The notes below the pieces were generated by a model. It made no database searches. It had not been told where the DNA came from and saw only the letters and a list, made by a program, of their open reading frames with translations. The position numbers and the translations under genes were made by a program. A stretch of 64,000 bases of DNA, taken from Lentimicrobium sp. Its GTDB lineage: Bacteria; Bacteroidota; Bacteroidia; Bacteroidales; Lentimicrobiaceae. Each line of letters begins with the position of its first letter. Position 1 is the stretch's first letter. This document shows, piece by piece, positions 1 to 7,704 of the stretch. The DNA is taken from positions 1 through 64,000 of the forward strand of contig JAHYJC010000002.1 in assembly GCA_019429275.1 (NCBI GenBank), given 5' to 3'.

Positions 1-131
1 TGCAGACTTTTGCCGCCAGCTTCCTTCAGATTCCATCTCGCGATGGACACCCTTGCTCTTGGCTAACACTCCTTACTGTGAAGCGTGTTCGGGACTTACA
101 CCCTATAGCTGATATACATGCCTGACGAACC
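1..131 (-). mobile_element. 5' end of a group II intron (truncated by window edge)
   Basis: Read on the minus strand from about 131 leftwards, the sequence matches my recollection of the domain I start of bacterial group II introns: GGCATG near the 5' end, GGGTGTAAGTCCC at about 97-85, then GGGTGTCC, GAGATGGAATCTGAAGGAAG and GGCGGCAAA. The rest of the intron, including any reverse transcriptase/maturase gene, would lie left of the window. It begins immediately after the T-run of the tRNA-Arg terminator, which is the insertion preference established for class C group II introns. The exact 5' splice site is uncertain by a few bases. The short open frame across it is a shadow. Family assignment is from remembered sequence pattern, not a model search. 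Confidence 0.7.
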
Positions 132-157
132 AAAAAAGCCCTGATAATCAGGGCTTT
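132..157 (-). terminator. rho-independent terminator of tRNA-Arg
   Basis: On the minus strand there is a 10-bp perfect stem (AAAGCCCTGA paired with TCAGGGCTTT, 3-nt loop) that runs into a six-T tract. It lies 13 bases after the tRNA 3' end and directly before the group II intron sequence. Confidence 0.85.
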
Positions 158-170
158 ACGCTTCATTATG

Positions 171-244
171 TGACCCCGACAGGATTCAAACCTGTAACCT
201 TCTGATCCGTAGTCAGATACTCTATTCAGTTGAGCTACGGGGCC
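171..244 (-). tRNA. tRNA-Arg (anticodon ACG)
   Basis: The minus strand folds as a standard 74-nt cloverleaf. The acceptor stem is GGCCCCG with CGGGGTC, including one G-U pair, and the discriminator base is A. The D arm starts GCTC, the anticodon stem TCTGA/TCAGA encloses the loop CTACGGA, and the T arm is ACAGG-TTTGAAT-CCTGT. Anticodon ACG, read as ICG after deamination, decodes CGN arginine codons. CCA is not encoded. It has its own promoter upstream and terminator downstream, so it is a single-gene transcription unit. Confidence 0.97.
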
Positions 245-257
245 TTGTTTAAGGGTG

Positions 258-287
258 CAAAGATAAATACTTTTCACGATTTTCAAA
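258..287 (-). promoter_or_regulatory. promoter of tRNA-Arg
   Basis: On the minus strand a TTTG (-33 element, 287-284) is followed by 18 bases and TATCTTTG (265-258), which matches the Bacteroidota housekeeping consensus TTTG-N19-TAnnTTTG. The inferred start point falls a few bases before the tRNA 5' end. Confidence 0.75.
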
Positions 288-322
288 TAAATTCAGGGTA
301 TTTTTGATGCAAAATTTTACTA

Positions 323-661
323 ATGCAAACTAACTGGTTTAACGGAATACCGGTGGCAATTACGGTTTCAGACATTGCCGGAAATATCATTGAAATGAAT
401 GATGCATCGGCCAGAGTATTTGAAATGTACGGTGGCAGAGATCTGATCGGAAACTCTCTGACCGGCTGCCACAACCAAAATTCGGTTGCCACCATCACCA
501 GCCTGCTCTTCGAAAGTGTGGTGAATGTGTATACCATTCAAAAGCGAGGGGTAAAGAAGATGATTTTTCAAACGCCCTGGTTTAAAGATGGCAGGGCATC
601 GGGATTGGTTGAATTTTCATTCGTTTTACCCGAAGTGATTCCTCATCACATTAGGGGCTGA
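323..661 (+). CDS. small single-domain PAS protein
   Basis: This 112-residue protein consists almost entirely of one PAS fold. The opening FNGIPVAITVSDIAGNIIEM followed by a motif ending in GRDLIGNSLTGCH is the classic PAS start, where a ligand or cofactor pocket forms. No output domain (kinase, cyclase, HTH) is attached and there is no signal peptide, so it is cytoplasmic and must act through a partner or as a small-molecule sensor. It stands alone between the tRNA and the convergent arfB gene, whose stop is 4 bases away. The ligand cannot be told from sequence. The family call is good; the function is unknown. Confidence 0.8.
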   Translation: MQTNWFNGIPVAITVSDIAGNIIEMNDASARVFEMYGGRDLIGNSLTGCHNQNSVATITSLLFESVVNVYTIQKRGVKKMIFQTPWFKDGRASGLVEFSFVLPEVIPHHIRG

Positions 662-665
662 ACCT

Positions 666-1094
666 TTAATATTCAGTTTCTGGAGGTTTTCGCAGTTCCT
701 TTTTTTGTGAAACGGCTTTCTTGGTTTCAAGCCGAGCTTCTTTCTGCCTTTTTCCGGGTGCAGTCCTGATGCGCTTTTTAACAGGTTTAAGTGATTTCGC
801 AATCAACTCATAAAACCGCTTTACAACATCTTCTTTATTGTCAGCTTGACTACGCGATTTTTGTGAATACATCCTCAGATTCCCTTCCTGTGATAGCCGA
901 TGCCCCAGCCTTTGCAGCAGTAGGGCTTTCTGCTCATCATTAAGCATTTGCGAGCCGGGAATATTGAAATGTATTTCCACCCTGGTTTCGGTAGTATTTA
1001 CATGCTGCCCTCCTTTTCCGCTGCTGCGAGAGGTCATGAAATCCAACTCACGCTCAAGTTCAGGAAGATTATATAACTGGCTTAACTCAGACAT
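666..1094 (-). CDS. arfB: ribosome-rescue peptidyl-tRNA hydrolase ArfB (YaeJ)
   Basis: A small class I release-factor relative that hydrolyses peptidyl-tRNA on stalled, non-stop ribosomes. The catalytic GGQ is seen in SSGKGGQHVNTTETRVEIHF, close to the N-terminus. There is no codon-recognition domain. The C-terminus (KKRIRTAPGKRQKEARLETK and onward) is the long basic tail that family members insert into the empty mRNA channel. The ATG at 1094 is chosen because it places GGQ near residue 29, as in relatives; a TTG 18 bases upstream is the only longer start. Length (142 residues) is normal. It is convergent with the PAS gene and monocistronic. Confidence 0.92.
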   Translation of the reverse strand: MSELSQLYNLPELERELDFMTSRSSGKGGQHVNTTETRVEIHFNIPGSQMLNDEQKALLLQRLGHRLSQEGNLRMYSQKSRSQADNKEDVVKRFYELIAKSLKPVKKRIRTAPGKRQKEARLETKKAVSQKKELRKPPETEY

Positions 1095-1240
1095 TTTTAA
1101 AATTTGGGGCAAAGTAAAGGAAATTTAGTCTATGAAAATCCAAACATTTCAAAGTGAAAAAACCAGCCATTTTTCAACGACTGGTTTTTGAATTTTATTT
1201 TCGGGAATATGAAGCCCTGATATTAAGGAAACTTTATCCT

Positions 1241-1846
1241 TTATTTCGAAGCTACTTTAATGGTGCAGCCAATGGCTTTGGTAAATTCCACGGCCGGTTT
1301 TTCACCTTTCAGCAAAGCATTTACGGCCTTTTCGAGATATTTTTCGCTCACGGATGCCGCATCCTGATGATTGTTGTCGATAGCGCCAATGTAAGCCACT
1401 TTCAATGCTTCGCCTTTTTTATTCAGAAGATAAACATGTGGAGTGCGCGTTGCTCCATAAACAGGGAAAACTTTCTGGCCGTCATCAAACAGATAGGGAA
1501 AAGTAAATTCCTTCTCGGCAGCTCGTTTTTTCATATCATCGAAACCATCACCTGCCGAAACAGCGGGATCGTTGGGATTGATGGCTATTACAGGGTAGCC
1601 CAGTTCTTTGTACTTCAGATCAATTTCGATGATGCGGTCTTCGTAAGCAACAGAGAATGGACAATGATTGCAGGTGAAAATTACAATAAATCCCTTGGCA
1701 TCAGGATAATCGCTCATTGAAACAAAATTGTCGTCAACGTTTTTCAGTTTGAAATCCATGGCCTGGTCTCCAACCTGGTAACCTTGTGCAATAACAAGAG
1801 TAATAAGGGAAAAGAAGAATAGAGTGGAAAGAGTGATTTTTTTCAT
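1241..1846 (-). CDS. exported thioredoxin-fold / peroxiredoxin-like protein
   Basis: A 201-residue protein with an N-terminal signal peptide (hydrophobic stretch at residues 4-20, ending VIAQG) and an AhpC/TSA-type thioredoxin fold. The redox motif is CNHCPF in FIVIFTCNHCPFSVAYEDR, a CxxC rather than the single peroxidatic Cys of classical peroxiredoxins. TRTPHVYLLN carries the cis-proline-type segment of the fold. It is translationally coupled to the upstream TlpA-like gene: stop and start share one base in TAATG. A role in periplasmic thiol-disulfide exchange or peroxide reduction is inferred from the family. A long open frame on the opposite strand is a shadow. Confidence 0.85.
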   Translation of the reverse strand: MKKITLSTLFFFSLITLVIAQGYQVGDQAMDFKLKNVDDNFVSMSDYPDAKGFIVIFTCNHCPFSVAYEDRIIEIDLKYKELGYPVIAINPNDPAVSAGDGFDDMKKRAAEKEFTFPYLFDDGQKVFPVYGATRTPHVYLLNKKGEALKVAYIGAIDNNHQDAASVSEKYLEKAVNALLKGEKPAVEFTKAIGCTIKVASK

Positions 1847-2334
1847 TAGTTTGAGATACGTTGGTTAATAATTTGTTCGAGTTCATTGTAGGTGAAACTT
1901 TTTTCGTAAAAACCCCTGAAATTTTTGTTGTAAATGACTGTGGCCGGCAAAGCTCCTGACCATTCAGGACTGACTTCATTAATCCAGGAATTGGCATCGG
2001 GGTCATTTAAAAGGACAACCTGAGGAGTAAGCTTATGCTTTTCGATAAAAGGTTTGAGCCTTTTATCGATCTGATTTGCAAAGTCGAGGCTCACCAGCAG
2101 AACTTTAAGTTTCTTGTCGGAATAATTGTCGTTTACCTGCTGAAAATAAGGTATTTCCTTAATGCAGGGCAGGCACCATGTGGCCCAGAAATTAATGACA
2201 TAGGTAGTATCATTATTCTTTTCGAGATAAGGCCTGAATTTCTGAAAATCCAGAACACTGACTTCCTGCGAATGCAGCAATGAAATCTGAGCGGTAACAA
2301 GTAAAAGTAGCAGTATTGTCTTTTTCATCATCAT
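1846..2334 (-). CDS. TlpA-like periplasmic thiol-disulfide oxidoreductase
   Basis: A 162-residue protein with a hydrophobic signal segment (TILLLLLVTAQISLLHSQ) followed by a thioredoxin domain whose active site is WATWCLPC. This is the CxxC of the TlpA/ResA group, which reduces periplasmic disulfides, for example in cytochrome c maturation or damaged envelope proteins. Three consecutive ATG codons (2334, 2331, 2328) are possible starts; the last gives the usual MKK start. It forms a two-gene operon with the following thioredoxin-fold gene (overlap TAATG). The partner substrate is not evident. The cytochrome-like genes at 50-52 kb are broken, so cytochrome maturation is not an obvious role here. 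Confidence 0.85.
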   Translation of the reverse strand: MMMKKTILLLLLVTAQISLLHSQEVSVLDFQKFRPYLEKNNDTTYVINFWATWCLPCIKEIPYFQQVNDNYSDKKLKVLLVSLDFANQIDKRLKPFIEKHKLTPQVVLLNDPDANSWINEVSPEWSGALPATVIYNKNFRGFYEKSFTYNELEQIINQRISN

Positions 2335-2388
2335 CAATGGAGTTGAAAATAAACGAAAAAAACAGAAGAATGTTCAGATGGCAGTTTA

Positions 2389-4026
2389 TCAGTTGCGGGT
2401 ATAAACGGCCTTTCCGTCAATGTAGGTGCGGAGAACCTTCGCCCTGTGAATTTCTTTTTCGGGAACCACCATAATGTCTTTGTCAAGGATAACAAAATCG
2501 GCATTTTTACCCGGCTCCAGGCTTCCGCGCCGGTTTTCTTCAAAACAGGCCTTTGCAGCCCAAAAGGTCACTGATCTTAAGGCTTCTTCGCGGGTAAGGG
2601 CATTTTCCTTCTGGAATCCTTTTGCCGGATATCCGTTGATATTTTTCCGGGCTACCGAGGCATAAAATGTTTTTACGGGGCTTATGCCCTCAATGGGAAA
2701 ATCTGTGCCATTTGGAATCCAGTTGTTCTGAAGCATCAGTTTACGATAGGCGTAGGCATTTTTGATACGATAAGGTCCAAGTCTTTTCCCTGCCCAGTTC
2801 ATATCGGAGGTAGCGTGTGTTGCCTGTATGGAAGGAATGATGGCAAATTCGCCAAATTTTTTGAAATCGTTTTTATGTACTACCTGGGCATGTTCAATTC
2901 GCCACCTAAGGTCATTCCCCGGTAGGAGGTAATTGCTGTAAACATCCAGTACCATCCTCACTGCAGCATCCCCAATTGCATGTGTATTGATCTGATAACC
3001 ATTGTCATAGGCCAGCACACAATTTCTGCCGAGTTCATCAGGGGCAATGGTAAGAATTCCTGATGTTGATGGATCATCAGCATAAGGCTCTATCAACCTT
3101 CCTCCCCTGGAGCCTAATGCTCCATCAGCATAAAATTTTACAGAACGCACGATGAGTTTAGGCTTCACAAGAATTCCGCGCTTCATGTACCGTTCAAAAT
3201 TATCTTCGGTAGGATTGAGCATGGCGTAAATCGCCATTTTTAGCTTGCGATCGTCCTGCAATTCATCCATATGATCAATTACTGTTGCATCAAGACCGGC
3301 ATCGGCAACCATAGTAAGCCCCTCACTAAAACAATCATCGGCTGCCTCTAGTAAAAGTTTGGTTAACTGATCCCCTTCGGGTGATGGAATCAGGTTTCTG
3401 AAAAGATCGGCATAGGACTCAAGAAATACTCCAGTAAACTTACCCTTACTCACAATGGCCATTTTCTTATCTGAAATACTATCGGGTGTAAGTCCTGAAA
3501 TTTTAATCGCAGCCTCATTTACCAGCACAGCATGACCATCTACCCTGATAAGCACCACCGGGTTATCAGGAAACATTTTATTCAACGCCTCGTTAATCGG
3601 AAATCCGGTATTCCATTTGTTCTGATCCCAACCACGACCTACAATCCAAAAATCAGGATGTGCGGCATGATGTTCATTCACCTTTTCGAGCATCTGATTA
3701 AAAGAATCAGCACCTGACAAATCGGCAAATCTTTTTGTTTGAGCATACCCGTAAAAGTGACAATGCGCATCAATAAAACCAGGATAAACTGGTTTTCCTG
3801 ATAAATCAAGAATAGAATCGGATTTATAATTCTCCAGGATAAACCTATCATCCCCGACATCCAGGACTTTTCCGTTTTGCACAGCCATTGCAGTGTAAAT
3901 GGCAAATCCGCTGTCAGCGGTGTAGATTACTGCATTCTTTATGATCAGATCAGCCATTGATCGGTCACGGTTACAAGCTCCCAATACTGTGATTGTCAAG
4001 AAGGTGAATACTAATCTCTGTATCAT
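2389..4026 (-). CDS. amidohydrolase family 3 (YtcJ-like) lipoprotein
   Basis: A 545-residue metal-dependent hydrolase. The N-terminus MIQRLVFTFLTITVLGACNR is a lipoprotein signal with lipobox LGAC, so the enzyme is probably envelope-anchored. The metal-binding HxH follows the first beta strand in YPGFIDAHCHFYGYA, and INTHAIGDAAVRMVLD and WRIEHAQVV carry the later conserved His residues. C-terminal GSLEPGKNADFVILDKDI is the signature of the amidohydrolase beta-sandwich. Length and architecture fit the YtcJ group (Amidohydro_3), whose physiological substrates are mostly unknown. It is monocistronic, with divergent sequence at its 5' side. Confidence 0.88.
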   Translation of the reverse strand: MIQRLVFTFLTITVLGACNRDRSMADLIIKNAVIYTADSGFAIYTAMAVQNGKVLDVGDDRFILENYKSDSILDLSGKPVYPGFIDAHCHFYGYAQTKRFADLSGADSFNQMLEKVNEHHAAHPDFWIVGRGWDQNKWNTGFPINEALNKMFPDNPVVLIRVDGHAVLVNEAAIKISGLTPDSISDKKMAIVSKGKFTGVFLESYADLFRNLIPSPEGDQLTKLLLEAADDCFSEGLTMVADAGLDATVIDHMDELQDDRKLKMAIYAMLNPTEDNFERYMKRGILVKPKLIVRSVKFYADGALGSRGGRLIEPYADDPSTSGILTIAPDELGRNCVLAYDNGYQINTHAIGDAAVRMVLDVYSNYLLPGNDLRWRIEHAQVVHKNDFKKFGEFAIIPSIQATHATSDMNWAGKRLGPYRIKNAYAYRKLMLQNNWIPNGTDFPIEGISPVKTFYASVARKNINGYPAKGFQKENALTREEALRSVTFWAAKACFEENRRGSLEPGKNADFVILDKDIMVVPEKEIHRAKVLRTYIDGKAVYTRN

Positions 4027-4382
4027 TTTAAATGTTCAGAATTTAAGGCAAACATAATAAAAAAAACTCCAGATCGGAGAAAGTAAGACATACAATCTAT
4101 CAACAACTGTAATCATTTCTGAGCTTTATTAAATTAAATTTCAGACTGGTCTGGTAAATTGTAACTACATTTTATTGAACAACTCCTTTGAAAACATGTT
4201 TAAAGCATCTGAATTTATCGCAATTTCCTGGATGCCTGACTTCAGTTTTCGGGCAGTTGACTGGAGAAATTTACATTCTGATGCTGACAAAGTGGCTGTA
4301 AATAAAAATGTTAATAAATTCCCTGAAAAGTGGCAATTAATAGCAAAGCTTTTATAATTTTGCTGAAACTAAAACAGTGATC
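4027..4382 (+). other. intergenic region, no supported gene
   Basis: An AT-rich spacer of 356 bases between two divergent genes. It must hold the promoters of both. A 60-codon open frame from 4175 has no recognisable family, no hydrophobic or domain structure and ordinary spacer composition, so I do not call it. No hairpin or repeat stands out. Confidence 0.5.
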
Positions 4383-4910
4383 ATGGTGAAAAAATTATTC
4401 AATACCCGGAATATAATCATCTTTGTTGCCATCATTGGCGCAGCGTTTATGCGGTTGTTGCCTCACTGGCCAAATTTTACGCCGGTAGCCGCCATGGCCT
4501 TGTTCGGTGGTGCCTGGATAAACCGCAAAGCCCTGGCTTTCTTGGTCCCTCTGTCTGCCATGCTCATCAGCGACTTATTTATTGGATTCCATTCTACCAT
4601 GATAGCTGTTTATGCAGGAATTATCGTTACTGTAATGATTGGATTTGCCCTCAGAAATAGGGTAAAAGCCGGAAATGTTGTAATGGCTTCGGTGGTTTCA
4701 ACGTTAGTTTTCTACCTCATCACCAACTTTGGCGCATGGATGAGCGGCATGATGCCTTACCCGAAAGATTTTTCAGGTCTGATGCAGGCTTATATTGCCG
4801 GGATTCCGTTTTTTAATAATGGTTTGATGGGCGATATGTTTTACAGCACTGTGTTTTTTGGTGGATTTTACCTGATTAGCAAACGCTATCCTTCGGTAGT
4901 AAAGGCATAA
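4383..4910 (+). CDS. DUF6580 family membrane protein
   Basis: A 175-residue integral membrane protein with about five hydrophobic segments. The start motif (MRLLPHWPNFTPVAAMALF) and the ITNFGAWMSGMMPYP segment are characteristic of DUF6580 proteins, which resemble the membrane component of ECF-type vitamin transporters; transport is therefore suspected but not shown. A GTG lies 6 bases upstream of the chosen ATG. A strong terminator follows the stop by about 20 bases. No vitamin-related neighbour or riboswitch is seen. Confidence 0.75.
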   Translation: MVKKLFNTRNIIIFVAIIGAAFMRLLPHWPNFTPVAAMALFGGAWINRKALAFLVPLSAMLISDLFIGFHSTMIAVYAGIIVTVMIGFALRNRVKAGNVVMASVVSTLVFYLITNFGAWMSGMMPYPKDFSGLMQAYIAGIPFFNNGLMGDMFYSTVFFGGFYLISKRYPSVVKA

Positions 4911-4933
4911 TAATATATTTCTGAATACGACAG

Positions 4934-4957
4934 AGGCCGGACTTTTCCGGCCTTTTT
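4934..4957 (+). terminator. rho-independent terminator
   Basis: An 8-bp stem (AGGCCGGA with TCCGGCCT, 4-nt loop) runs into five T residues, 23 bases after the stop of the DUF6580 gene. It separates this gene from the convergent GroES-like gene. Confidence 0.8.
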
Positions 4958-4959
4958 CG

Positions 4960-5340
4960 TTATTCATTGTCTTCCTGCCGCTCAACCAGTAGTATGGAAT
5001 GCTGAGGAACAATAAAATATTTTTCGTCGTTGTAAACTATTTCAATGGCTCCTTTCTGCAGAAAAATTGCCAGATCTCCTTCCTTCACCTGAAGGGGAAT
5101 ATACTTGACATTTTCGTTTTGCTTTGATTTCCATGGTTCATCTTCAGTTTCAACTAGCGGAATGGGAAATCCCGGACCGGTTTTTAAAACATATCCCGAT
5201 TGAATCTCCTCCTTTTCGTTATATCCCGGAGGCAGAAACAACCCTCCTTTTGTCTTTTTGGAGAGTGTCAGCGGCCTTACCAAAACGCGGTCACCAATGA
5301 CCTGAAGGTTGTCAAGTTTATCAGCTATAGGCACTTTCAT
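4960..5340 (-). CDS. GroES-like (Cpn10 family) protein
   Basis: A 126-residue Cpn10-fold protein. NLQVIGDRVLVRPLTLSKKT and GGLFLPPG match the start and mobile-loop region of co-chaperonin GroES, and IFLQKGAIEIVYNDEKYFIV matches the C-terminal beta strands. It is longer than GroES (about 95 residues) because of an insert around residues 60-85, and no groEL gene is adjacent. It is therefore a divergent paralogue rather than the canonical co-chaperonin. Such paralogues are widespread in Bacteroidota; their function is not established. It is monocistronic. Confidence 0.75.
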   Translation of the reverse strand: MKVPIADKLDNLQVIGDRVLVRPLTLSKKTKGGLFLPPGYNEKEEIQSGYVLKTGPGFPIPLVETEDEPWKSKQNENVKYIPLQVKEGDLAIFLQKGAIEIVYNDEKYFIVPQHSILLVERQEDNE

Positions 5341-5591
5341 TTTTTAAATTATTGAAGTTTTTAAATTATTGATTTAAATCCGGCCAGCTTGTGGATAATA
5401 TTGTATTTTCATCAATCAGGCATTCTTAAATCTCTGAATAAAAGTCAGTAATAAAGATTTGTTATCACCGCTTTCTTCAAACAGATTATTCATCTTCATG
5501 CAAAAGTATTGAGATTTATCGGTATTTTTGTAAATTGATAAAGGATATCAAACCCAGCTGAAATTATAGATTCAGCAAACTTGGAAAAACA

Positions 5592-5852
5592 ATGAAAATA
5601 GTTGCTTTTAAAACCGGCAAACCCAGGCCTTTCAACTATCGTCCTATTTTTTACGATCAGAAAAAGGAAGAAATGGAAGAGCTTATGAAGCGTTACAAGG
5701 AGCCCGAAGAGGCAGAAAATGAACGTTTTAAGGCAAAAATCAGGGGATCGTGGAGACGCAAAGAGAGCGAAACAAAGAAAATGTCGAACAGAACATTTTA
5801 CATTTATATAATTATTGCACTTGCGCTCCTTTATTACATTTTCCTGAAATAG
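5592..5852 (+). CDS. conserved small membrane-anchored protein upstream of mutL
   Basis: An 86-residue protein with a charged, helical N-terminal half (EEMEELMKRYKEPEEAENER) and a single C-terminal membrane segment (FYIYIIIALALLYYIFLK). There is no signal peptide, so it looks like a tail-anchored cytoplasmic protein. It ends 10 bases before mutL and is likely cotranscribed with it. I recall similar small proteins beside mutL in other Bacteroidota, which suggests conservation, but no function is known. The preceding 250 bases contain no other gene. Confidence 0.7.
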   Translation: MKIVAFKTGKPRPFNYRPIFYDQKKEEMEELMKRYKEPEEAENERFKAKIRGSWRRKESETKKMSNRTFYIYIIIALALLYYIFLK

Positions 5853-5862
5853 TTAACTGTTT

Positions 5863-7692
5863 ATGTCGGATATCATACGATTACTCCCTGATTCGGTTGC
5901 CAACCAGATCGCAGCCGGTGAGGTGATTCAAAGGCCTGCATCTGCCGTAAAGGAGTTGCTCGAAAATGCCATTGATTCCGGAGCCGATAGCATTGAACTT
6001 ATTGTTAAGGATTCGGGCAAAACACTGCTTCAGGTGATTGACAATGGTTGCGGTATGTCTCCTACCGATGCCCGTATGAGTTTTGAGCGTCATGCCACCA
6101 GTAAAATCAAAGAAGCGGCAGATCTTTTCAAAATTCATACTTTCGGTTTTCGTGGAGAAGCACTTGCTTCTATTGCTGCCATTGCTCATGTTGAATTAAA
6201 ATCACGAAAAATTGAGGAAGAATTGGGCACTCAAATCCTGATTGAGGGCTCTGCCGTAAAAAGTCAGCAGGCTTGCGCCTGTGCATCAGGAACGTCAATA
6301 ATGGTTAAAAACCTTTTTTACAATGTTCCCGCACGCCGGAATTTTTTAAAATCAGAGCAGGCCGAAATGCGGCACATTCTCGAAGAATTTCACCGGATAG
6401 TTCTTGTCAATCCACAAATAGCCTTTAAACTTACCAGTAGCGGAAAAATTTTATTCAATCTTCCGGCAACGAATCTCAAAATCAGGATATCCAATGTATT
6501 TGGCTCAAATTTTCACGAAAAGCTACTTAGCGTAAACCTTGAAAGTAATGTTGTAAAGATAAGCGGCTTTATAGGAAAACCCGAAAGTGCCAAACGCACC
6601 AAAGGTGAACAGTATTTTTTTGCAAATCAGCGCTACATCAGGCATCCCTATTTAAACCATGCCGTTGAAGATGCTTTCAGTGATTTGATTCCCGAAGGTC
6701 ATTTTCCAACTTATTTTTTGTATCTGGAGGTTGATCCGGGTAATATTGATATTAATATTCATCCAACTAAAACAGAGGTAAATTTTCAGGATCACACAAC
6801 CATTTATGCCATGCTAAGGTCGGCTGTTAAGCAGGCAATCGGCCGTTTTAGTCTTTCCTCAACCCTCGATTTTGATACTGAACAAAGCATCGAAACATTT
6901 TTTCCGAAAGACAGACCGGTGGTTATGCCAGGCGTACACATAAATCCAGAATACAATCCATTCTCAAAAAATACCCAGCCCGAATTGAGACTTTCACCCG
7001 ATATGAGGGATGAAAAAAAGGATGTAAAAGGCTGGGAACAATTGTTTGAGGTAAATTCTGATAGACAGCTCTCCCCTTCCGGAAATACCGGAACTCAGGC
7101 TGCCGGTGCAGACTTAGAAACTGTACAACCCGGTAAAGCGTTTATTCAGTTGAACAACCGCTTTGTAGTAACCCGCATCATATCAGGGTTGATGGTTGTT
7201 GATCAGCAGGCCGCCCATGAACGTATTCTTTTTGAAAAATTGCTTGGGAAAGCCGAAAATAAAAAATCAAATTCGCAGCAATTGCTTTATCCTTTGACTG
7301 TAAATTTGTCAGCACCGGATGCCGAACTTGTCAGCGAACTTATTTCTGATTTTATTTCCATAGGATTCCAGATTGAACATTTTGGTGGAAATTCGTTTAT
7401 AATACAAGGCGTTCCTTCAGATTTGAATACCGAAGATGTTCAGTCACTTTTTGAGGCAGTACTTCAGACTTATAAAAATAATCAGCTGGGCCTGAAAATT
7501 GATAAGCAAACCAATCTGATCCGGTCGATGGCACGCAACCTTGCCATAAAACCAGGCAAAACAATGTTACCCGAAGAAATGCAATCGCTTATCAATGATT
7601 TATTTACCTGCAAAGTGCCTGAAGTCAGCCCCTCGGGAAAGAAAATCATCATCATGATCGGAACAGAAGAAATAGAGAAAAAATTTGGATAA
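5863..7692 (+). CDS. mutL: DNA mismatch repair protein MutL
   Basis: The mismatch-repair coordinator, a 609-residue protein. The N-terminal GHKL ATPase domain shows ENAIDSGAD, DNGCGM and GFRGEALASIAA. The C-terminal dimerisation/endonuclease domain begins near residue 420. The endonuclease motif DQHAx2Ex4E appears as DQQAAHERILFE, with Gln in place of His, and the late CPHGRP motif is VSPSGKKI, so some metal-ligand positions differ from the classical motif. Whether nicking activity is kept is open. It starts a run with two rhomboid genes and a phosphatase-fold gene (gaps of 10-15 bases), which suggests one operon. Confidence 0.96.
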   Translation: MSDIIRLLPDSVANQIAAGEVIQRPASAVKELLENAIDSGADSIELIVKDSGKTLLQVIDNGCGMSPTDARMSFERHATSKIKEAADLFKIHTFGFRGEALASIAAIAHVELKSRKIEEELGTQILIEGSAVKSQQACACASGTSIMVKNLFYNVPARRNFLKSEQAEMRHILEEFHRIVLVNPQIAFKLTSSGKILFNLPATNLKIRISNVFGSNFHEKLLSVNLESNVVKISGFIGKPESAKRTKGEQYFFANQRYIRHPYLNHAVEDAFSDLIPEGHFPTYFLYLEVDPGNIDINIHPTKTEVNFQDHTTIYAMLRSAVKQAIGRFSLSSTLDFDTEQSIETFFPKDRPVVMPGVHINPEYNPFSKNTQPELRLSPDMRDEKKDVKGWEQLFEVNSDRQLSPSGNTGTQAAGADLETVQPGKAFIQLNNRFVVTRIISGLMVVDQQAAHERILFEKLLGKAENKKSNSQQLLYPLTVNLSAPDAELVSELISDFISIGFQIEHFGGNSFIIQGVPSDLNTEDVQSLFEAVLQTYKNNQLGLKIDKQTNLIRSMARNLAIKPGKTMLPEEMQSLINDLFTCKVPEVSPSGKKIIIMIGTEEIEKKFG

Positions 7693-7704
7693 ACCCTATA
7701 CTTA

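Noticed and set aside
26-286. Open frame of 86 codons across the intron end and tRNA-Arg
   Set aside because: It runs through a complete tRNA, its terminator and the intron start; it is a shadow.
1154-1720. 188-codon plus-strand frame opposite the thioredoxin-fold gene
   Set aside because: Composition is that of an antisense frame (Phe/Ile/Arg rich, no domain), and the minus-strand gene is clear.
4175-4357. 60-codon frame in the divergent spacer
   Set aside because: No family, no signal, AT-rich spacer composition, no conserved neighbours.
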